A stretch of DNA of 64,000 nucleotides from Pogonophryne albipinna. Its lineage: Eukaryota > Chordata > Actinopteri > Perciformes > Artedidraconidae. Location of the stretch: positions 40,376,347-40,440,346 of the forward strand of contig CM053250.1 of NCBI GenBank assembly GCA_028583405.1, read 5' to 3'. The position numbers and the translations under genes are program-made. Positions 57,816 to 64,000 of the stretch are shown in pieces (the first letter of the stretch is position 1; each line of letters begins with the position of its first letter). The notes under the pieces are model-generated. The model made no database searches. It saw only the letters and a list, made by a program, of their open reading frames with translations, and had not been told where the DNA came from.

Positions 57816-58930
57816 GTCATTGCTGATGCTGCCAAAAGCTCCAAAGATGCCATATCATTTTTTGGCATTGTGCAGAAGCTATACTGCCTGTTTTCTGCCT
57901 CTACACAGAGATGGGCCATCCTCAAGAAACACGTCAACCTTTCACTCAAAATGTGGTCAGAAACCAGATGGGAGAGCAGAGTGAAAGCTGTGGAGCCTCT
58001 GCGATATGAAGCCGCAGCTGTGAGAGAGGCACTGCTTGAGGTGAGAAACCAGGCCAAAGACCCAATCATCAGGATTGAAGCCCAGTCTCTGGCAGAAGAA
58101 GTGGGGTCATTCCGCTTTTCACTGTGCACAGTGGTCTGGTATGACATGTTAAGTCAAATTCAGCAGGTGAGCAAACTCCTGCAGTCCCAAACAATGCAAG
58201 TGGATGTAGCAGTAAGTCTACTGAAAAAGACTGAAAAAGCTTTGTGGCTGCACAAACATCAGCCAAGGATATGTGTGAAGACATGAATGTGGACGCAGTC
58301 CTTGTGCAAAAGCGGCTGAAGTCAACAAAGAGGCACTTCTCATATGAGTCTCCTGATGAGCCATTGAGGGATGCCTTGCAAAATCTGGAGGTAACCTTCT
58401 TTAACGTGGTGGTGGATGCTGCAGTGTCAGCACAAAAGGAGAGGTTTACCACTCTTAAACATGTGCAAGACAAGTTTGGCATTCTGTACAACTTCCCAGA
58501 CCTGCCACACCAAGAGCTGATGAAGCAAGCAGAGGCACTTGCACACACCTTAAGCCATGGATGGCAATCTGATTTGGATGGGAAGGAGCTGGCTCAGGAG
58601 TTGGAACATTTACCTGACTTGCCATCAAAGAGCATGACAACTCTTGAGTTGTTGAAATTCATACACATAAAGCAGCTCACCGAAATATATCCCAACTTGT
58701 GTATTGCTCTGCCGATCAGTGCAACGCTACAAGTAACAGTAGCTTCAACCGAGAGGAGTTTTTCCAAATGAAAACTCTTGAAAACATACCTGAGGTCAAC
58801 CATGGCTCAAGAACGCCTCAGTGGTCTGGCTGTAATCAGTATTAACCATGAGGTTGGTGATCAGATTTCATATGATGATGTGATTGATGACTTTGCAGCG
58901 AGGAAGGCCAGAAGGATTGCACTGTAAATG
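57816..58930 (+). pseudogene. hAT transposase, C-terminal region
   Basis: Frames 57774-58286 and 58244-58771 continue the core (ILKKHVNLSLKMWSETRWES) and end with the hAT dimerisation region (LQVTVASTERSFSK). Frames shift near 58,250 and again after 58,770, so it is not functional. A/T-rich 3' sequence follows, with a tandemly repeated TTATTGTTTGTTAGCTAAG near 59,140-59,280. Confidence 0.85.
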
Positions 58931-59873
58931 GAAAGCTAATATGTAGGCTAACCTTGTGTGATGATAGGGAGTGGAATGTAAATAGTTCTTGAGACAAAGT
59001 GAATTTGTAATTTTTATTTATTTGTTTGCTTATTTGGCATATTATATTTTGATTATTTGACATGTGTAACATCTTTTACAATACATAATTTTCTTTTAAA
59101 GAGAATTTGTACGTTATTTTATTGTTTGTTATTGTTATTATTATTATTGTTTGTTAGCTAAGTTGTTTGTTTTAATTCTTTAGTGTGCACTTTACATGTC
59201 TTCTTAATTTTCTTTGAAAGCAAATTTGCACATTATTCTATTGTTTGTTATTGTTATTATTATTGTTTGTTAGCTAAGTTGTTTATTTGTTTTAATTCTT
59301 TAGTGTGTACTTTACATTTATTCTTAGCTCTTGTTCTTGCTTGTAATAAATAAAGGTGCAGTACTTTACTGTATAACTGTTAAGATGTTTTGATAATTTT
59401 TTGGGGGGGGGGGCGCAGTGGTGAAGCTCGCCTAGGGCACCAAATGTGCTAGGTCCGCCCCTGCGGCCACTAGTGCAGGTGAAGAGATCTCGGTGAAAAG
59501 ACAGTTTCAGTCCTGCGCAAAAAACAAAACATGAAGAAACTAGAGCATCACTCGAAGGTGGGTTATTGTAGGAGTCAAATGTACAACTTGCGAATGTTGT
59601 ATAAGTCAAATTGCCAATTGCCATATTAAAACATCAGCTGCAATTCACGACATGAAGAAGGCAGTCTCTGCAGAGCATCAGGCTAATGGAGATGCAGTTA
59701 TTTCCAGCATTCTTTATTTACCATTCATTCAAGTATGTGATGCCTTTGATCTGCTAATGTACAGGAGGAAGATACACTGTCTGTCTAGTTGGCTTACATA
59801 ACAGTTAAAGTTTACAGCCTAAAAAACATGGAGCATTTTTCCCCCTTTTATTCATTTTTATGTCAATTTGCAC

Positions 59874-61335
59874 ATTTCATGGTGATGGTCAGCCTCTCCC
59901 CTTAACTCCTAACAGTCATCGTCATGGTGATGCTCAGCCTCTCCCCTTAACCCCTAACAGTCATCATCATGGTGACGCTCAGCCTCTCCCCTTAACTCCT
60001 AACAGTCATCATCATGGTGACGCTCAGCCTCTCCCCTTAACTCCTAACAGTCATCATCATGGTGATGCTCAGCCTCTCCCCTTAACTCCTAACAGTCATC
60101 ATCATGGTGACGCTCAGCCTCTCCCCTTAACCCCTAACAGTCATCATCATGGTAACGCTCAGCCTCTCCCCTTAACTCCTAACAGTCATCATCATGGTGA
60201 TGCTCAGCCTCTCCCCTTAACTCCTAACAGTCATCATCATGGTGATGCTCAGCCTCTCCCCTTAACTCCTAACAGTCATCATCATGGTGATGCTCAGCCT
60301 CTCCCCTTAACTCCTAACAGTCATCATCATGGTGACGCTCAGCCTCTCCCCTTAACTCCTAACAGTCATCATCATGGTGACGCTCAGCCTCTCCCCTTAA
60401 CTCCTAACAGTCATCATCATGGTGACGCTCAGCCTCTCCCCTTAACTCCTAACAGTCATCATCATGGTGACGCTCAGCCTCTCCCCTTAACTCCTAACAG
60501 TCATCATCATGGTGATACTCAGCCTCTCCCCTTAACTCCTAACAGTCATCATCATGGTGATGCTCAGCCTCTCCCCTTAACTCCTAACAGTCATCATCAT
60601 GGTGATGCTCAGCCTCTCCCCTTAACTCCTAACAGTCATCATCATGGTGATGCTCAGCCTCTCCCCTTAACTCCTAACAGTCATCGTCATGGTGATGCTC
60701 AGCCTCTCCCCTTAACTCCTAACAGTCATCATCATGGTGATGCTCAGCCTCTCCCCTTAACTCCGAACAGTCATCATCATGGTGATGCTCAGCCTCTCCC
60801 CTTAACTCCTAACAGTCATCATCATGGTGATGCTCAGCCTCTCCCCTTAACTCCTAACAGTCATCGTCATGGTGATGCTCAGCCTCTCCCCTTAACTCCT
60901 AACAGTCATCATCATGGTGATGCTCAGCCTCTCCCCTTAACTCCTAACAGTCATCGTCATGGTGATGCTCAGCCTCTCCCCTTAACTCCTAACAGTCATC
61001 ATCATGGTGATGCTCAGCCTCTCCCCTTAACTCCTAACAGTCATCATCATGGTGATGCTCAGCCTCTCCCCTTAACTCCTAACAGTCATCATCATGGTGA
61101 TGCTCAGCCTCTCCCCTTAACTCCTAACAGTCATCGTCATGGTGACGCTCAGCCTCTCCCCTTAACTCCTAACAGTCATCATCATGGTGATGCTCAGCCT
61201 CTCCCCTTAACTCCTAACAGTCATCATCATGGTGATACTCAGCCTCTCCCCTTAACTCCTAACAGTCATCATCATGGTGACGCTCAGCCTCTCCCCTTAA
61301 CTCCTAACAGTCATCATCATGGTGATGCTCAGAGA
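59874..61335 (+). repeat. 48-bp minisatellite, about 30 copies
   Basis: The unit runs catggtgatgctcagcctct, then ccccttaactcctaacag and tcatcatcat. It is repeated head to tail with few changes (mostly C/T at one CpG and cat/cgt). As 48 is a multiple of three, one frame stays open for 521 codons and would encode 16-residue HGDAQPLPLTPNSHHH units. No promoter or gene context supports translation. Confidence 0.95.
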
Positions 61336-61751
61336 ATTACTGATAGAAATGTGTGTGTAGTCGTTGATACATTGCTGACAGAGGAACTACATTTGAATAC
61401 AGATTTAAGAAATATCAGTTTTTGAGCATGTCATAAGCATGTTTTATCTTGACTATATTACAACTATATTATAATAATATAGTATTTATATTATTGAATT
61501 GATTATGATTATTATTATTAGTAGAAGTAATTTATTTGCATTAATTATATTTTAATCTTTTTGAGGCTAGTATTTGGCAGGAAATGCAGACGTAGTCACC
61601 TGTAAACGCATACTGAACGACATACATGCACATTTACCATTTACCTCACTGTATACAAAAGTAACTGTTGATAATAATAATAAACAGGAATTATATTTGC
61701 AAAGTTTCCAAAGCATTTTTTTTCACTCCTGTCGGTTGGGGGGGGGGGGGG
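61336..61751. other. A/T-rich remainder of the insertion
   Basis: Nothing recognised. It ends in a poly-G run (61,738-61,754) at the return to L2 sequence. Confidence 0.4.
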
Positions 61752-62853
61752 GGCTCAGGGATCTGTTTTAGGACCATTGTTATTTATTATTTACATTAAC
61801 AGTCTTAATAACAATGTTTTGAATTGTTATGCTGGTGATACAGTTATTTATTGTTCTGCGTCCACCCCGAAGCAGACTCTTTGTCAGCTCCAGAATGCTT
61901 TTAACATTGTACAATCCAACATGAGTGATTTGAAACTTGTTTTAAATGCTGCCAAGACAAAGCTAAGGATGTTCTCGAAAGCAAAACCCAAGGTCTTGAA
62001 CCTTCCTCCTATCACCACCTTGCAGGGGACGGAGGTTGAGTCTGTGTTGCAGTATAAGTATCTTGGAATTATAATTGACAATTCGCTCTCTTTTAAACCA
62101 CACATTGTGGAACTCTTGAAAAAATTAAGAATAAAATTAGGTTTTTTCTTTAGAAACAAGTCTTGTTTTTCCTATGAGGCCAAAAAGAGACTAGTGTCTG
62201 CAACCTTTCTGTCTGGATTATGGAGATGTGGTTTATATGAATGCATCTTCTCAGTGCCTTCACTCGCTGGACACCGTCTACCACGGTGCACTGAGATTCA
62301 TCACAAACCTCAGACCCTTGACGCACCACTGCAATCTATACACTCGTGTTGGATGGTCTTCCCTGACCACGCGTAGACTGAAACATTGGCACATCCTTAT
62401 ATATAAGGCTATTCTTGGTGCTCTTCCCCCTTATCTAAGGATGTATAGAAAATGCACAGGATCCTATTGGCTTCGCTCCGAGAACTTTTTCTTTTAACTG
62501 TACCAAAGGTCCGTACTGAGCTGGGGAAAAGGGCGTTCAGTTACGCTGCCCCTCAAGCTTGGAACCTGCTTCAAACTGAGCTGAAACTCAGAGAGCTGGT
62601 CTCATTAAACACATTCCACGCAACTTTAACTGACCTTGAAGCAGGCCGCTGTGTCTGTAAATGCTTTGGCTAAGCTTGGTGTATGACTGTGTTGTGCTTG
62701 TGTGTTTTATTTTTATTTAAAAAAAAATTGATTGTCTGTAACTGTAAAACTGTCTGAAACTGTGCTGTTACCATTCTTGGGCCAGGACTCTCTTGAAAAA
62801 GAGATTTTTAATCTCAATGAGACCTATCCTGGTTAAATAAAGGTAAAAAAAAA
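61752..62853 (+). mobile_element. L2-type LINE: end of reverse transcriptase and 3' tail
   Basis: The frame 61777-62376 resumes the reverse transcriptase with LLFIIYINSL and the catalytic box YAGDT, which lacks the first Asp of ADD. It continues with LNAAKTK and YKYLGIIID. Further frames at 62228-62673 cover the C-terminus. The 3' end ggttaaataaaggtaaaaaa is typical of this LINE group. BEL sequence restarts directly after. Confidence 0.85.
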
Positions 62854-63727
62854 GAGGTTCCACACTTACCGGATTGCTGTTATTCATAACCTCACAAAAG
62901 TGAACCAGTGGCGGTTTGTAGACTCCAAAAACAACCCCGCTGATGATGCTTCACGAGGACTGAGCATTGAATCCTTTTACAGTTCAAAAGGATGGCTTCA
63001 GGGTCCAGAATTACTGAAGAAATCCAAATCACAGTGGCGAAAAGAACTTGGTTCTCTCCTTCCAGATGACCCTGAAGTACGCAAAGAAGCTATTGTCACC
63101 AGCATTGTCACATGTAAGATGGAAAAAACTCCAACAAGCAAGCTCTTGGACTATTACTCTTCATGGAAGGAACTAAAAAGAGCTGTTGCATGGATAATGA
63201 AATTAAAGACAATCCTCCTGCAGAGGAGAGAAAAAAGAAAAGATGGCTCCACTGATCTTGGAGCAAAGCCGGATAAAGGAAAGAGACTGAAGGATCAGAT
63301 GCTTCTGCTCAAAAGGCCTACAGCTAATGCACTAAGACTTTCAGTAGAGGACACGGAAAATGCTGAAAAGGCCATTATTTGCCACGAGCAGAGACAGCAT
63401 TTCAAAGAGGATTTTGCCTTGCTGGAAAAAGCCAAACAGTGCAATAGAGGAAGCTCCCTATACAAGCTGGACCCTATCATTGATGCCGGGCTTCTGAGAG
63501 TTGGAGGAAGAACTACAAAGATGGCTATGCCAACTGAGGTCAAACATCCAATGATTCTACCGAAACATTCTAATATTTCCAAGTTGATACTAAGCCACAT
63601 CCATCATCAAGTTGGAAAAGGTCACATGCTCTCCAAACTCCATCAACGTTACTGGCTATCCGCTGCAAACTCTTCAGCACGGAGGATCATAAAGAACTGT
63701 GTGTTTTGCAGACGCCTACAGGCCAGG
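62854..63727 (+). mobile_element. BEL/Pao: RNase H end and integrase zinc-binding region
   Basis: The frame from 62900 contains NNPADDASRGL, a feature of Pao elements, and the integrase H2C2 zinc-binding motif (HIHHQVGKGHMLSKLHQRYW and later CVFC). The BEL sequence ends at about 63,727 in RRLQAR, where the catalytic core would follow. Confidence 0.85.
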
Positions 63728-64000
63728 GACCTCATTTACAAAGCCTTGCGTAGAATTCTCGTGGGAAGGTTGCTTACGTAGGACAAAGCAAATAAATACG
63801 CACAGACATTTTCCGATTTATAAAACACTGCGTACCGGCACGCACGTCCTACGCCGGTTTCCCTTTATAAATCACAATCAACTCGAAATGCGGTGCAGCT
63901 TTTGCGGGCTTCACGTAACGCCCATATTTGCCTATAAATAGTCAAAGAAACGCCCCGTATTAATATTCATTTTGACTGACTGCATGAAGAAGATCGCAGG
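63728..64000. mobile_element. Partial DNA-transposon-like repeat at the window edge
   Basis: Starts AGGGACCTCATTTACAAAGC and interrupts the BEL integrase. Repeated tttataaat and tgcgta phrases are visible. Only one end lies in the window. Confidence 0.4.

Overview
The window looks like chromosomal DNA of a ray-finned (teleost) fish. The signs are L1-type and L2-type LINEs, a BEL/Pao retrotransposon, many hAT elements with 8-bp target duplications, a TTAA-flanked piggyBac-type MITE, long (CA)n microsatellites and one spliced host gene. It is dominated by mobile DNA nested several levels deep. There is one assembly gap (10164-11163).

Region 1 (about 28-28,700): an L1-type LINE is split at 1268/27082 by a 25.8 kb element (1269-27081). 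The element has 92-bp terminal inverted repeats beginning TATGAGGGGCC and a CCCTTG duplication. Most of it is one large palindrome whose axis lies at about 19,412. Each arm carries the same compact, intronless, virus-like gene set pointing at the axis: proteins of 268, about 60, 168, 154 and 366 aa that I cannot assign to a family. Four of the genes have a recurring promoter block (AAGTCCC-type motif, 10-20 bp spacer, TTTAAAA or TATAAAA box), and several have a poly(A) signal directly after the stop. I see no transposase, integrase, polymerase or capsid gene. Decayed pieces of the 268-aa and 154-aa genes lie between the intact genes and at the axis, so the element has gained and lost genes by duplication. 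This is the most interesting part of the window.

The two arms are not identical. The left arm carries a 1.4 kb TIR transposon at a site that is empty in the right arm. It also carries an LTR retrotransposon with two LTRs where the right arm has a solo LTR. The left end (1361-8237) has an extra fold-back packed with MITEs.

Region 2 (28.7-43 kb): repeats surround the last exons of an unidentified host gene on the minus strand (30,728-32,383). Next come two nested hAT elements, a Cys-rich remnant, and a minisatellite-like region related to repeats inside the 25.8 kb element. That region is interrupted by a hAT element and a 1 kb TIR element.

Region 3 (43-63.7 kb): a BEL/Pao retrotransposon is broken by two back-to-back hAT elements, a solo LTR and an L2-type LINE. 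The LINE is broken by a hAT MITE and by a 9.4 kb insertion. That insertion holds a hAT transposon with a decayed transposase gene, which is itself interrupted by two further hAT elements, and a 30-copy 48-bp minisatellite. The window ends in a further unclassified repeat.
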